Shown here piece by piece: positions 37,516 to 47,310 of a stretch of 64,000 nt of DNA. The stretch spans positions 55,953-119,952 of the forward strand of contig NZ_MZGX01000017.1 in assembly GCF_002051585.1 (NCBI RefSeq), read 5' to 3'. Each line of letters opens with the position of its first letter. The stretch's first letter is position 1. The notes below the pieces were generated by a model. The model was not told the DNA's origin. It made no database searches and saw only the letters and a list, made by a program, of their open reading frames with translations. The stretch comes from Ruminiclostridium hungatei. GTDB taxonomy: Bacteria > Bacillota > Clostridia > Acetivibrionales > DSM-1351. Position numbers and translations under genes: made by a program.

Positions 37516-37907
37516 GCATTATTAATTACTCTGTTATTATAAATAACAACCATATTATTGTAGTTCTTTATAAACTTGGCTATTGCAATCAACGGTCCCA
37601 GTCCAAAGAGAAATGCTCCAAGGATTATCCACAGCAGATAGGAAGCTCCCGTTTCCTTTACTGCAACTCCCTTTGCCATACCGGAATTGTACAGCTTCTG
37701 ACCCTGCTGGTAATACCAGATCAGAGGATATATGCCGCACGTAAACATATAAAGTACCAGTGCCAGACCCGGACTTGTTTCGGGAGCCTCATCACCGGTT
37801 AAGGTATTAATGTCCTTTGTCATCTTATAGACAAAAACCAAGCCATAAATACCCAAAGTTATTAAAACAAGTCCAAAGTAACCCCAAAAAGAACGCTGCT
37901 TTAACAT
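37506..37907 (-). CDS. DUF4234-domain membrane protein
   Basis: 133 residues from ATG 37907, with GGAGG 6 nt upstream. Three hydrophobic segments (about 9-28, 50-70, 90-112) are separated by short charged loops, with the RSFWGYFGLVLITLGIYGLVF and CGIYPLIWYY patterns of DUF4234 proteins. Function of the family is not known. The C-terminal residues NNANA are encoded by the terminator stem. Confidence 0.8.
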   Translation of the reverse strand: MLKQRSFWGYFGLVLITLGIYGLVFVYKMTKDINTLTGDEAPETSPGLALVLYMFTCGIYPLIWYYQQGQKLYNSGMAKGVAVKETGASYLLWIILGAFLFGLGPLIAIAKFIKNYNNMVVIYNNRVINNANA

Positions 37908-38393
37908 AATCAACCTCCAAGTAAAATATTTTTATAGTTATATTACATATAACTCAATGTAAAAACGCACAAAACTACACAATAATACATATTTATAAAA
38001 AACATGTCAGTAATTGTAAAATCATCACCTTGAAATTATAGTTTATATGTGTTGTCTATGTCAATAGGTACATAACACCATACAGTATTGTTTTAGCTTC
38101 AACTGCTGTATTTAAGCCTATTGTGGCTTTTAATACCTATCAATCCGGCAAAAAGTCAATTGTATTTTTTTGATGAATTTTAACTCAAAATGTCAAGAAA
38201 CAATGTTACAGACCACTAGCCGGACAATATGATAATTTATATAAATATTTTTAAAAAAAGGGGGAAAAAATAAAGGAAAAAATAGAATTTCATAGAATGT
38301 ATAATTTGGCACAATTTTTTTTATTACTCATTCCATTCTTTCCGTTTATTAATTTTTTTAAATAAAAAAATTTTTTGAAAGGGTGTGTATTTA
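37908..38393. other. Long AT-rich upstream region of hppA
   Basis: About 480 nt with no gene. It includes several A/T runs and a GA-rich stretch (38258-38290). A possible -10 (TATGAT near 38229) lies in the segment ending about 150 nt before hppA, but no strong -35 is present. No known riboswitch consensus was recognised. The length suggests a long leader or several regulatory sites. Confidence 0.35.
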
Positions 38394-40667
38394 ATGTCTG
38401 GTTTAAGCAATGCAACACGGTTTGAGACTTTTGGAATCTGGTGCGTACTTATTATCGCCTTTCTGGGCCTGGGTTATGCACTCATACTTCGGCGTCAGGT
38501 CATGAAGTATGACAAGGGTACTGAAAAAATGCAGGAGGTATGGAATTCCATCAAGGGCGGGGCGGACGCTTATCTGCGCCGGCAGCTCAAGTCCATCCTC
38601 CCTCTTATTGCTGTTCTTACCGTTCTTTTATTCTTTTCTGTTTATATTGTTCCTCCAAGTGAGGAGGCAACAAAAAGGTTTTCAAATTTAAGTGAGGATA
38701 ATGTTAAAATCATAATCGGCTTTGCAAGGGCTATTGCTTTTGTTATGGGTGCAATCTTCTCCCTGCTGGTTGGACAGTTCGGCATGCGAATGGCTGTAGA
38801 AGGCAATGTACGTGTAGCCTCCGCTTCCAGAAGAAGCTTCGGCGAAGCGTTGAAAATCGCCTACAGAACCGGAACAATAACCGGTATGCTTACCGATGGA
38901 TTGGGGTTGCTGGGCGGAACCCTCATTTTTATTGTTCTTGGAATCGCAGCTCCTGACGCACTTCTTGGTTTCGGCTTCGGCGGAACTCTTCTGGCTTTGT
39001 TCATGAGAGTCGGCGGAGGCATTTATACCAAGGCGGCAGATGTGGGAGCAGACCTGGTGGGCAAGGTGGAAGCAGGCATTCCCGAGGACGACCCCAGAAA
39101 TGCGGCGGTAATAGCCGACCTTGTGGGAGACAATGTTGGTGACTGTGCCGGTATGGCAGCCGATATATTTGAGTCTTATGAAGTAACAATCGTATCAGGT
39201 TTGATTTTGGGCTTGTCCCTTTATTCCCTGACAGGGGAACTAAAATGGATAATATTTCCTCTGCTTGTAAGAGGAATAGGAGTTCTGTCTTCCATAGTAG
39301 GCACCTATCTGGTCAGAGGGTCAAAAAAAGGTGACGCCCTCAAATCCATAAATAAAGGGTTTTATACTTCCGCAGTTATAAGTCTTGCCGCCTTTGCATT
39401 ATTGGCAGCCCTCTACATGAATGAATGGAAAGCTTTCCTTTGCGTTGGAGTAGGTATTTTACTTGCCGTAGCTCTGGATGAAGTTACCAAGCATTTTACC
39501 GATACCTCCCACAGACCGGTTAAAGATATAGCCGCATCTTCAAAAACAGGCTCTGCAACTCTAATTCTCCGCGGATTGGCGGAGGGCTTTGAAAGTGCAG
39601 TATGGCAGACTGTAGTTATTGCAGCGACCATACTCAGTTCAGTCTTGATATTCTGGGGACAGGATGTGCATTATGTCCTTTATGGAGTGGCCATGACAGG
39701 TATAGGAATGCTTACACTTACCGGTAACAATGTGGCAATGGACTCCTTCGGGCCTATTGCCGACAATGCAAACGGAATAGGTGAACTTGCCGGTCTGGAC
39801 AAGGATGCCAGAAAAGTTATGGACAGCCTTGACGCTACAGGCAATACTACAAAGGCTATTACAAAGGGTGTTGCCATAGGTTCTGCCGTTATAGCCGCAG
39901 TATCCCTGTTCGGCTCCTTCCTTACAGATGTGTCCAAGATTCAAATCGGTATGGGTGCCAAGGAAACTATTTTTGATACCGGCATACGTGTGTCAAGTCC
40001 TGTGGTGTTTATAGGAATGCTCATTGGAGCATGTATTCCCTGGCTTTTCTCGTCACTTATCATAAATTCTGTTACAAGAGCCGCCTCTCTCATAGTCAAT
40101 GAAGTAAGACGGCAGTTTAAGATTCCCGGCCTCCTTCAGGGCAAGGTCAGACCGGACTATCAGAGAGCCGTGGATATCTGTACTGTGGCTGCTCAAAGAG
40201 AACTTCTGGGACTTGCAATTATTGCGGTGGTCTCACCACTGATAGTTGGTATTCTTCTCGGAGTTGAAGCCCTGGGCGGTTTTCTGGCAGGCGTAATCAT
40301 TTCGGGACAGTTGCTGGCAGTATTCATGGCCAATTCCGGCGGCGCCTGGGATAATGCAAAGAAAACCATCGAGGACGGTGCTCACGGCGGAAAAGGCTCT
40401 GAGAGCCATAAGGCTGCGGTTGTGGGAGATACGGTAGGTGATCCGCTGAAGGATACGGCTGGCCCTGCCCTTAATCCAATGATTAAGGTTATAAACCTTG
40501 TATCTCTTTTGGCAGCCCCCATCCTTATACAGTATAAGAGTACCGACGCAGGAATGCTGGTGGCACTTGGCATTTGTGCGGTATTGATTATTGGAGCCAT
40601 CGTCTATTCCAAAAAGGGCGGTTTCAGAAAATCAAATGCTCAGGACAGTGAAGATATTGCAGCCTAG
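38394..40667 (+). CDS. hppA: Membrane-bound H+-translocating pyrophosphatase
   Basis: 757 residues from the ATG at 38394 (AAAGGG upstream). Couples pyrophosphate hydrolysis to ion pumping. About 16 membrane helices. The catalytic motif is DVGADLVGKVEAGIPEDDPR, followed by DNVGDCAGMAADIFESYE, with the second acidic motif DTVGDPLKDTAGPALN near the C-terminus. The segment GNTTKAITKG has lysine (K487 here) where K+-dependent, mostly Na+-pumping enzymes have alanine. By the established rule this marks a K+-independent H+-PPase. Confidence 0.96.
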   Translation: MSGLSNATRFETFGIWCVLIIAFLGLGYALILRRQVMKYDKGTEKMQEVWNSIKGGADAYLRRQLKSILPLIAVLTVLLFFSVYIVPPSEEATKRFSNLSEDNVKIIIGFARAIAFVMGAIFSLLVGQFGMRMAVEGNVRVASASRRSFGEALKIAYRTGTITGMLTDGLGLLGGTLIFIVLGIAAPDALLGFGFGGTLLALFMRVGGGIYTKAADVGADLVGKVEAGIPEDDPRNAAVIADLVGDNVGDCAGMAADIFESYEVTIVSGLILGLSLYSLTGELKWIIFPLLVRGIGVLSSIVGTYLVRGSKKGDALKSINKGFYTSAVISLAAFALLAALYMNEWKAFLCVGVGILLAVALDEVTKHFTDTSHRPVKDIAASSKTGSATLILRGLAEGFESAVWQTVVIAATILSSVLIFWGQDVHYVLYGVAMTGIGMLTLTGNNVAMDSFGPIADNANGIGELAGLDKDARKVMDSLDATGNTTKAITKGVAIGSAVIAAVSLFGSFLTDVSKIQIGMGAKETIFDTGIRVSSPVVFIGMLIGACIPWLFSSLIINSVTRAASLIVNEVRRQFKIPGLLQGKVRPDYQRAVDICTVAAQRELLGLAIIAVVSPLIVGILLGVEALGGFLAGVIISGQLLAVFMANSGGAWDNAKKTIEDGAHGGKGSESHKAAVVGDTVGDPLKDTAGPALNPMIKVINLVSLLAAPILIQYKSTDAGMLVALGICAVLIIGAIVYSKKGGFRKSNAQDSEDIAA

Positions 40668-40737
40668 CCCAATCAAGCAGTCTGCTCTGTCATTAACAGC
40701 AATATTGTGAATTGCAAAATATAAATATATACAGCTA

Positions 40738-40842
40738 TCAAAGTCAATTACTACCGGCTTTAATAGCCGGCTTGAAAGCATAATTCAGAGCCAGCTTGTT
40801 GGCTTTTGGAAGGCGAAGGCTTTGAACCGTAATTGACTTTGG
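40738..40842. repeat. Interspersed repeat with CAAAGTCAATTAC-type inverted ends, copy 1
   Basis: About 105 bp bounded by ATCAAAGTCAATTAC and its near-complement GTAATTGACTTTGGT. The interior holds CCGGCTTTAATAGCCGG and then AGCATAATTCAGAGCC, GTTGGCTTTTGGA and GGCTTTGAACCG. The latter blocks recur at 47167-47249 and, inverted and diverged, at 52205-52300. Probably a non-coding MITE-like family distinct from the 275-bp elements. Confidence 0.6.
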
Positions 40843-40885
40843 TAAAACAGACAAATCCCAACCGGATTTGTCTGTTTTACTTTTT
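40842..40885 (+). terminator. Terminator downstream of hppA
   Basis: 17-bp perfect stem (40842-40858 and 40864-40880) with a CAACC loop, followed by TTTTTAC. It abuts the repeat and overlaps its last base. Confidence 0.85.
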
Positions 40886-40985
40886 ACAGAAACATTTATG
40901 AATTAAATAACCTTCTTTATCCCAGAATAATATAAAAGAAGCAGTTTAAAAAGCCGTAAGGCAGGAAAGGACTTTTGGTATTCCC

Positions 40986-41168
40986 ATGAGAAATAAAAGA
41001 AGAAATGACAGCTACGTATCCCAAAGAATAGACACTATTATAGACAGCATACACAATAACCCCTTTATGGGCTTCAGCAGTTTGGTCAGACCCTTTGAAC
41101 AAAATCCCGGTCCCCGGGAGGATGAGGCAGATACAGCCGGTGAGCCCCGCCAGCCTTCGCACCAATAG
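40986..41168 (+). CDS. Possible small protein, low confidence
   Basis: 60 codons starting MRNKRRNDSYVSQRIDTIID and ending in a Pro/Glu-rich tail. The purine-rich GGAAAGGA upstream is about 13 nt from the ATG, longer than ideal. No family recognised. It is the most protein-like frame in the otherwise empty 40886-41659 interval, but may not be expressed. Confidence 0.3.
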   Translation: MRNKRRNDSYVSQRIDTIIDSIHNNPFMGFSSLVRPFEQNPGPREDEADTAGEPRQPSHQ

Positions 41169-41363
41169 TCTGACAATAATTTCAGCGGATTGTTTATAGC
41201 CAGCCAGTACAACATTCGGTAAATCCTGGCACATAATTTGGGTATATTTTTTTGAACTACATCGTTGTCGTCAATTGAAATAAAGCAATTATTCCACACT
41301 CCTCCGCCTTGTATTTCTAAAAAATCTTCTCCAAATTTATACACCCTATTTACCGAATGTTGT

Positions 41364-41531
41364 ACCAGTGGTCTGTAACATCTGAAACGTATATTGCGGG
41401 GTGGAAAATTTTTGCAGGATAAGGCAGAGGACGAAGGCAATACTGTATGTATTGGAAAGAACGACAACGAAATTCTGCGCAGAATTTAACCGTCGGCAAT
41501 ATGGGACTTTTAGGTGTCACATACCACTGGT
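41364..41531. repeat. Putative MITE-like element with imperfect inverted ends
   Basis: The left end ACCAGTGGTCTGTAACATCT and the complement of the right end, ACCAGTGGTATGTGACACCT, match at 17 of 20 positions. About 15 nt further in, TATATTGC and CATATTGC also match. The total length is about 168 bp with no transposase. A further copy is not seen in the window, so mobility is unproven. Confidence 0.4.
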
Positions 41532-41659
41532 TCATAAGTTTATTTCTATAAACAGCTCTACTTGCTTTCAATCTATTGTTAAAATCCCTGATGTATTATA
41601 AAATATAAGCTAATGTTAAATTCTAGAACTTTTGATACTTGCGAGGAGTGATTTTTCAA

Positions 41660-42928
41660 ATGTCATGGAAAATGGAAACAAAATGCCTTCAGGAAGGCTA
41701 TAAGCCTGAAAACGGCGCGCCCAGAGTTTTGCCAATATATCAGAGTACTACATATAAATACGATTCCACAGAGCATGTTGCCAAGCTGTTTGACCTGTCA
41801 GTACCGGGGCATATGTATTCCAGAATAAGCAATCCTACAGTAGAATGTGTCGAAAACAAGATTGCTGCCCTGGAAGGCGGTATTGGAGCTATTTGCACCT
41901 CTTCGGGACAGGCTGCTTCCCTGCTGTCCATATTGAATATCTGCAAGTCCGGCGACCATTTCGTATGCTCCAGCACCATATACGGCGGAACCTTTAACCT
42001 GTTCCACAAGCGGCTGAACGAAATGGGCATCGGTATTACCTTCGTTGACCAGGACAGTTCGGAGGAAGAAATACAAAAGGCCTTCCAGCCAAACACAAAG
42101 GTCCTATTCGGCGAGTCAATAGCAAATCCCAAAATCAGTATTCTGGATATGGAAAAATTTGCGGCCATTGCTCACAGAAATAAGGTGCCGTTGATTATTG
42201 ACAATACCTTTGCCACTCCAATGCTTTTAAGACCTATAGAATATGGTGCTGATATCGTAATCCATTCCACTACCAAATACATGGACGGCCATGCTGTATG
42301 CGTGGGGGGAGTTATTGTAGATTCAGGAAATTTCAACTGGGAGAACGGAAAGTTTCCCGGCCTGACAGAGCCCGATGAATCCTATCACGGCATGATTTAT
42401 ACCAGGGACTGCGGAAGGGCCGCCTACATAACAAAAGCCAGGGTTCAGCTTATAAGAGATTTCGGCTGCTATATGTCGGCAAATAATGCCTTCCTTTTAA
42501 ATCTGGGCCTGGAAACCCTGCATTTGAGAATTGAGCGCCATTGCAGGAATGCTGAAAGTGTTGCCGGATTTCTTGCGTCAAGTGACAAAATCCTGTCTGT
42601 AAGCTACCCTTATCTTAAGAACGACCCCTACCATGCTTTGGCGGACAAATACCTGCCAAAAGGCTGCAGCGGCGTTGTATCCTTCAGAATCAAAGGCGGA
42701 AGAGAAGGTGCGGTCAGGTTCATGGACAAGCTCAAGCTGGCTGCAATAGTCGTTCACGTTGCGGATTGCAGAACGGCGGTGCTCCATCCGGCCAGCTCCA
42801 CTCACAGACAGTTATCCGATGAACAATTGGTTCAGGCGGGAATCGATCCCGGCCTAATACGTTTTTCAGTGGGAATTGAAAACGTGGAGGACATTATAGA
42901 GGATATCCGTCAGGCCCTTGAGGATTGA
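41660..42928 (+). CDS. O-acetylhomoserine sulfhydrylase / Cys-Met metabolism PLP enzyme
   Basis: 422 residues from ATG 41660 (GAGGAG about 11 nt upstream). Fold-type I PLP enzyme of the Cys/Met metabolism family. YSRISNPTVECVENKIAALEGG, SSGQAASLL and STTKYMDGH with the PLP lysine K206 are all present. The length and the NxxF..TRDCG-like middle region favour O-acetylhomoserine aminocarboxypropyltransferase (MetY), making homocysteine or methionine from sulfide or methanethiol; a methionine gamma-lyase role cannot be excluded. No S-box or T-box is visible upstream. Confidence 0.88.
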   Translation: MSWKMETKCLQEGYKPENGAPRVLPIYQSTTYKYDSTEHVAKLFDLSVPGHMYSRISNPTVECVENKIAALEGGIGAICTSSGQAASLLSILNICKSGDHFVCSSTIYGGTFNLFHKRLNEMGIGITFVDQDSSEEEIQKAFQPNTKVLFGESIANPKISILDMEKFAAIAHRNKVPLIIDNTFATPMLLRPIEYGADIVIHSTTKYMDGHAVCVGGVIVDSGNFNWENGKFPGLTEPDESYHGMIYTRDCGRAAYITKARVQLIRDFGCYMSANNAFLLNLGLETLHLRIERHCRNAESVAGFLASSDKILSVSYPYLKNDPYHALADKYLPKGCSGVVSFRIKGGREGAVRFMDKLKLAAIVVHVADCRTAVLHPASSTHRQLSDEQLVQAGIDPGLIRFSVGIENVEDIIEDIRQALED

Positions 42929-43019
42929 AAATCCATACCTCAGCTTGTTTAACGGATTAAAATATAACATATATCAATAATATACCGCATTAAGTTTTTT
43001 AACGGGAGTCTATACTAAA

Positions 43020-44783
43020 ATGCCATTTGACGGAATAGTGACAAAATGTATTGTAAATGAATTAAATAGCCTGCTTGCAGGCGGAAGGGTGGACAAGGTC
43101 TTTCAGCCCGAAGCAGATGAAATAGTGCTGCTGATCCGTTCCAAAAGCCGGAACTACAGGCTTGTGGCCAGTGCCAATGCCAATTATCCACGCCTCCACA
43201 TCACCGCGGCTCAAAAGGAAAACCCACAGGCACCTCCTGTTTTCTGCATGCTTATGCGAAAGCACCTTTCAGGGGGTAAGCTGCTTGACATAAGCTTTCA
43301 CGACTATGAAAGAGTTATCTCGCTCAATATAGAATCAGTTAATGAGCTGGGGGATTTATCCGTTAAAAGGGTCGTGATTGAAATAATGGGAAAGCACAGC
43401 AATATTATCCTGCTGAACAGCCAGGACAAAATCATTGATTCCATAAAGCACGTAGACAGTGATATCAGCAGTGTCAGGGAGGTTATGCCTGCAAGGCCCT
43501 ATTCCCTCCCGCCTGCTCAAGACAAGGAACTGCCTGAAAGTGTTGAAGCAGACCATATCTTCCGGCATAGAACTGCCGGTGAGGCCAAACACCTTGAAGG
43601 GCTGCTGCTGAATATCATAAAGGGTTTCAGCCCGTATACCTGCCGCGAAATTTGTGCAGCAGCGGGTGTTGCACCCAAAACACCGGTTGCGGACCTGGAC
43701 GGTTCCCAAAGGGAAAAAGTCATATCTGCCCTGAAGGATTACCTGGACCGGATAAAAAACAACGCTTTTCAGCCCTGCATTGTCTACCAGGATAAAAACC
43801 TGCTCAGGCCGCTGGACTTTTATTGCCTTGCTCCCAGCCAACCGGTTATTTTTAAAAACTATGAGCTTTTATCTGTTGCTCTGGATGATTTCTATGCTCT
43901 CAGGGATACAAATGAACGTCTGTCACAAAAAATGGGCGATGTGGTAAAGGTAATTAAGAACAGCATAGACCGCTGTGAAAAGAAAATTTCCATTTTTCAT
44001 GACAAGCTCCGGGAGGTATCCGACAGGAATAAGCTTCAGCTATATGGAGAGCTGGTCACTGCCAACATTTACTGCATTCCCCCGGGCAGTAAAGCTGCAA
44101 GGGTTTTGAATTATTACAGCGAAAACCAGGAGTATATCAATATTCCTTTAAACGAACATAAATCTGTTCAGGAAAATGCACAGAAATACTACAAGCAGTT
44201 CTCAAAGGCCAAGAGCACTCATTTAAACGTGACACAGCAGTTAAAAGAGACCTTGTCCGAGCTGGAATACCTGCAGAGTGTACAGGCAATGCTGGAAAAC
44301 TGCAGTAACAGGCTGGAAATTGAAGAGGTCAGGCAGGAGTTAACGGACCAGGGCTATATCAGAGCCTCTGCCAGAAATCAAAAAAAGAAGCAGGACAAAC
44401 CCTCTGCCCCCTTGGAATTCACTTCAAGTGACGGCTTTGTTATTCTTGTGGGAAAAAATAACAAGCAAAATGATCTGCTGACCTTGAAGCTTGCTTCAGC
44501 CGGCGACATCTGGCTGCATACCAGAAACATTCCGGGTTCGCACGTTGTAATAAGGACGGAACGCCGTGAGGTTCCAAACTCTACGCTGGAGGAAGCTGCA
44601 GCCCTTGCCGCCCATCACAGCAGTGCCAGAATGTCACATAACGTCCCAGTGGACTACACCCTTGTAAAAAACGTCAAGAAACCCGGTGGCGCCAAGCCCG
44701 GCATGGTCATATATGATAACTTTAAGACAATCAATATATCGCCTGAGGAAGAAAAAATAATAAAAATAACCCGGGTCAGGTGA
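43020..44783 (+). CDS. rqcH: Ribosome quality control protein RqcH (NFACT family)
   Basis: 587 residues; GGGAG upstream of the ATG. Bacterial Rqc2/NEMF homologue that binds stalled 50S subunits and adds C-terminal alanine tails. The N-terminal NFACT-N domain starts MPFDGIVTKCIVNELN, the usual family opening. A coiled-coil middle (about 290-445) is followed by the NFACT-R domain (SSDGFVILVGKNNKQNDLLT, then AAGDIWLHT-like DIWLHTRNIPGSHVVI). Older annotation as a fibronectin-binding protein refers to the same family. Confidence 0.93.
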   Translation: MPFDGIVTKCIVNELNSLLAGGRVDKVFQPEADEIVLLIRSKSRNYRLVASANANYPRLHITAAQKENPQAPPVFCMLMRKHLSGGKLLDISFHDYERVISLNIESVNELGDLSVKRVVIEIMGKHSNIILLNSQDKIIDSIKHVDSDISSVREVMPARPYSLPPAQDKELPESVEADHIFRHRTAGEAKHLEGLLLNIIKGFSPYTCREICAAAGVAPKTPVADLDGSQREKVISALKDYLDRIKNNAFQPCIVYQDKNLLRPLDFYCLAPSQPVIFKNYELLSVALDDFYALRDTNERLSQKMGDVVKVIKNSIDRCEKKISIFHDKLREVSDRNKLQLYGELVTANIYCIPPGSKAARVLNYYSENQEYINIPLNEHKSVQENAQKYYKQFSKAKSTHLNVTQQLKETLSELEYLQSVQAMLENCSNRLEIEEVRQELTDQGYIRASARNQKKKQDKPSAPLEFTSSDGFVILVGKNNKQNDLLTLKLASAGDIWLHTRNIPGSHVVIRTERREVPNSTLEEAAALAAHHSSARMSHNVPVDYTLVKNVKKPGGAKPGMVIYDNFKTINISPEEEKIIKITRVR

Positions 44784-44867
44784 TTTGGTTCACCGGCTTG
44801 GAATACCTTACCCGTTTGTTGTTCAGATTTATTAAAATATAAAAAAATTCTGTGAGGAGGAATTAAG

Positions 44868-46046
44868 ATGATATCGGATAAAATTAAAGACAGGCTTGCA
44901 AATTCATCAATGATACGAGCTATGTTTGAAGAAGGTGCAAGACTCAAAAAACTGTATGGAGCAGATAAGGTCTATGACTTTTCTCTTGGAAATCCCGACC
45001 CAGAGCCTCCTGCAGAAGTCAAGGCTGCCTTGCGGGAGCTGGCCGGTTCAAACGAGCCAGGTATGCATCTATATATGAATAATGCAGGTTACACTGAGGT
45101 GAGGGAAACCATAGCAGGCAAAATCAACCGGGAAACCGGGCTTCAGCTCACCTTCAACAACATAGTCATGACGGTTGGCGCTGGGGGAGCTTTGAATGTT
45201 GTCTTGAAAACCCTTTTGAACCCAGGTGAGGAAGTGATTATTTTTGCGCCTTACTTTGTTGAATATACCTCGTATATTGACAATCACGGCGGCAAGACGG
45301 TAATGGTAAATACTGATTCAAAGACCTTCCTGCCCGACCCGGAGCTGCTAAGGTCCAAAATAACTGCCAATACCAAGGCGGTACTTATCAATACTCCAAA
45401 CAATCCTACAGGAGTAGTTTATGGTGAGGACGTTTTAAAGGCTATTGCCAAAGTGCTTGAGCAGAAAGGAAAGGAATACGGACATACAATCTATATTATT
45501 TCCGACGAGCCATACAGGAAGCTGGCTTATGATGTGGAAATACCCAACATTCTGACAATATGCCCAAATGCAATAATGATTGACTGTTTCAGCAAGTCCC
45601 TCTCTCTTCCCGGAGAGCGCATGGGTTATATAGCTACAAATCCAGAGGCTGAGGATATTGATACCTTAATGGGCGGCTTGATTTACTGCAACAGGGTTCT
45701 GGGCTTTGTCAACGCTCCCGCCCTGTTCCAGAAGGTTATAGCCAAGGCTATTGATTCCTCGGTGGATATAAATATTTATAAGGAAAGAAGGGATTTGCTG
45801 TACAACAGCCTGACTCAAATGGGTTATGAGTGTGTGAAGCCTGACGGAGCCTTCTACCTCTTTCCCAAATCCCTGATTGCAGATGATGTGGAGTTCAAAA
45901 ACAGAGCCGTAAAATACAATCTGCTCATAGTTCCAGGTTCGGGCTTCGGAGGTCCGGGCCATTTCAGGCTGGCCTATTGTGTGAGCCTTGAAACAATAAA
46001 GAATTCTCTGCCCGCCTTTGAGGCATTGGCCAGGGAGTTCAGATAA
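44868..46046 (+). CDS. PLP-dependent aminotransferase (class I/II)
   Basis: 392 residues; GAGGAGGA upstream of the ATG. Fold-type I aminotransferase with YDFSLGNPDPEPP at the N-terminus, NTPNNPTGVVY in the middle and the PLP lysine K243 in DCFSKSLSLPGERMGY. This matches the aspartate aminotransferase-like group common in Clostridia that carries the SLGNP motif. Substrate preference (aspartate, aromatic or branched) is not decidable from sequence. Confidence 0.88.
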   Translation: MISDKIKDRLANSSMIRAMFEEGARLKKLYGADKVYDFSLGNPDPEPPAEVKAALRELAGSNEPGMHLYMNNAGYTEVRETIAGKINRETGLQLTFNNIVMTVGAGGALNVVLKTLLNPGEEVIIFAPYFVEYTSYIDNHGGKTVMVNTDSKTFLPDPELLRSKITANTKAVLINTPNNPTGVVYGEDVLKAIAKVLEQKGKEYGHTIYIISDEPYRKLAYDVEIPNILTICPNAIMIDCFSKSLSLPGERMGYIATNPEAEDIDTLMGGLIYCNRVLGFVNAPALFQKVIAKAIDSSVDINIYKERRDLLYNSLTQMGYECVKPDGAFYLFPKSLIADDVEFKNRAVKYNLLIVPGSGFGGPGHFRLAYCVSLETIKNSLPAFEALAREFR

Positions 46047-46141
46047 ATGTCCGGATTTACTTACACAAAAGGCCATGCCCCGGGGTCCAGGAAGTTTCAG
46101 TGACCTTCGCCCATGGACTTTCGGTGCTGAGCGCACACAGC

Positions 46142-46183
46142 AAAGGCCGGCAGGTACTCTCATGTACAAGCCGGCCTTTTATG
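46142..46183 (+). terminator. Terminator after the aminotransferase gene
   Basis: AAAGGCCGGC (46142-46151) pairs with GCCGGCCTTT (46170-46179), with an inner GTAC/GTAC pairing in the loop, and a short T-rich tail follows. Confidence 0.8.
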
Positions 46184-46236
46184 TTCTTTTGAAGAGCAAG
46201 ACCTCATATTATTTGTATTCCCTTTCAACTGCAGGT

Positions 46237-47136
46237 TTATTTCTTATCCACAGCCAGGCCGTCACCATATGCCGCACGGCTGAATATGTTTTCAGCCTCC
46301 ACCAGGGGGATTCCAACAATATTTATTTTATCTATAACGCTTTGCCCTATTTTGTTGTTGCCGCATTCGAACAAATACCTGACAGCCTGGGGCTTAAAGC
46401 CCAAAAGCCTTGCAGCAACCGTATCGGCAGCAACAGGATCGCAGCCGGCCACAACCAGGCCAGTATGCCGGGAGATTCCTTTTGAAGGACCTGTGCCTAT
46501 CATAGCCGGGCTGGCACTGACAATGGACAAGTCAATGGGCACTTTTTGGGCCATGGCATATATGAAGCCATGCAGGTCGGTATGGATTCCCAGGTTCTTT
46601 TTTGGATGCCCGTGTTCTTCCGCAGAAGGCCACCCCAACGCAATATTTTTTATTGCTGCGGACATTGTGGCCTCCTCATGCTGCTTCAGTTGGGTGAAGG
46701 AAACCAAAACAGTAACCTCTTCATAAAGCCTGTTCAGGTTGGTAGCCTTGACTATGGGGTGCTCCAAATCAATTCTTACAAAAGGCCCGTGGTTCAGGTC
46801 TATAAACTCCACACCCTCCTCGGCAATCACCTTTCCGAAGCCAACCGAGTCCATGACCTCCTTTGTCTCACCGTCGGCAGTGCCTGTTGCAACCACTATC
46901 CTTTTTGGCGTTTTAGCCTTGAATATCCTTATTATCTGTCTGAGGCTTTCCGGCCCGACCACCACGGCAGAATCGGGCTGCTTATTGTTCACCCAGTTGG
47001 GTGTAATCACAATCACATCCTCATTTCCAATTGCAGAGGTTATCTGCAGCAGCTCCAGAGCTTGTTTTATGGCTGCCGCTTCATCTCTGTTATGAGTAAT
47101 AGCTACTTTGGGAGTATTCCATCTTCTCAGCCTCAT
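46237..47136 (-). CDS. DUF362-domain protein
   Basis: 299 residues from ATG 47136, chosen because AAAGGAAA lies just upstream; an ATG 15 nt earlier lacks a site. The DUF362 core is present (VIVITPNWVN, IVVATGTADGETKEVMD, FIDLNHGP, CDPVAADTVAARLLGF). No C-terminal ferredoxin domain with CxxCxxC clusters is present, unlike many DUF362 proteins. Family function is unknown, often linked to iron-sulfur or anaerobic metabolism. A CAAAGTCAATTAC-type repeat lies just upstream. Confidence 0.85.
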   Translation of the reverse strand: MRLRRWNTPKVAITHNRDEAAAIKQALELLQITSAIGNEDVIVITPNWVNNKQPDSAVVVGPESLRQIIRIFKAKTPKRIVVATGTADGETKEVMDSVGFGKVIAEEGVEFIDLNHGPFVRIDLEHPIVKATNLNRLYEEVTVLVSFTQLKQHEEATMSAAIKNIALGWPSAEEHGHPKKNLGIHTDLHGFIYAMAQKVPIDLSIVSASPAMIGTGPSKGISRHTGLVVAGCDPVAADTVAARLLGFKPQAVRYLFECGNNKIGQSVIDKINIVGIPLVEAENIFSRAAYGDGLAVDKK

Positions 47137-47166
47137 ACTATTTCCTTTCATGAGTCATATCGGCTT

Positions 47167-47249
47167 TCAAAGTCAGCTTAAAAGCATAATTCAGAGCCAA
47201 CTTGTTGGCTTTTGGAAGCCGATGGCTTTGAACCGTAATTGACTTTGAT
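47167..47249. repeat. Interspersed repeat with CAAAGTCAATTAC-type ends, copy 2
   Basis: Shares AGCATAATTCAGAGCC, TTGTTGGCTTTTGGA, GGCTTTGAACCGTAATTGACTTTG with copy 1 but lacks the CCGGCTTTAATAGCC block after the left end. It occupies the upstream region of the DUF362 gene. Confidence 0.6.
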
Positions 47250-47310
47250 AACCTTCAGGCTTATTATTCCCAAAACTATCATATTAACTCAAAATTTTGA
47301 AAATTCAAAA

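Noticed and set aside
41012..41467. 151-codon minus-strand frame upstream of the sulfhydrylase gene
   Set aside because: No ribosome binding site. It crosses the putative MITE-like element and has cysteine/serine-rich shadow composition.
41532..41659. S-box (SAM) riboswitch upstream of the sulfhydrylase gene
   Set aside because: None of the conserved S-box sequence blocks is present and no terminator precedes the gene.
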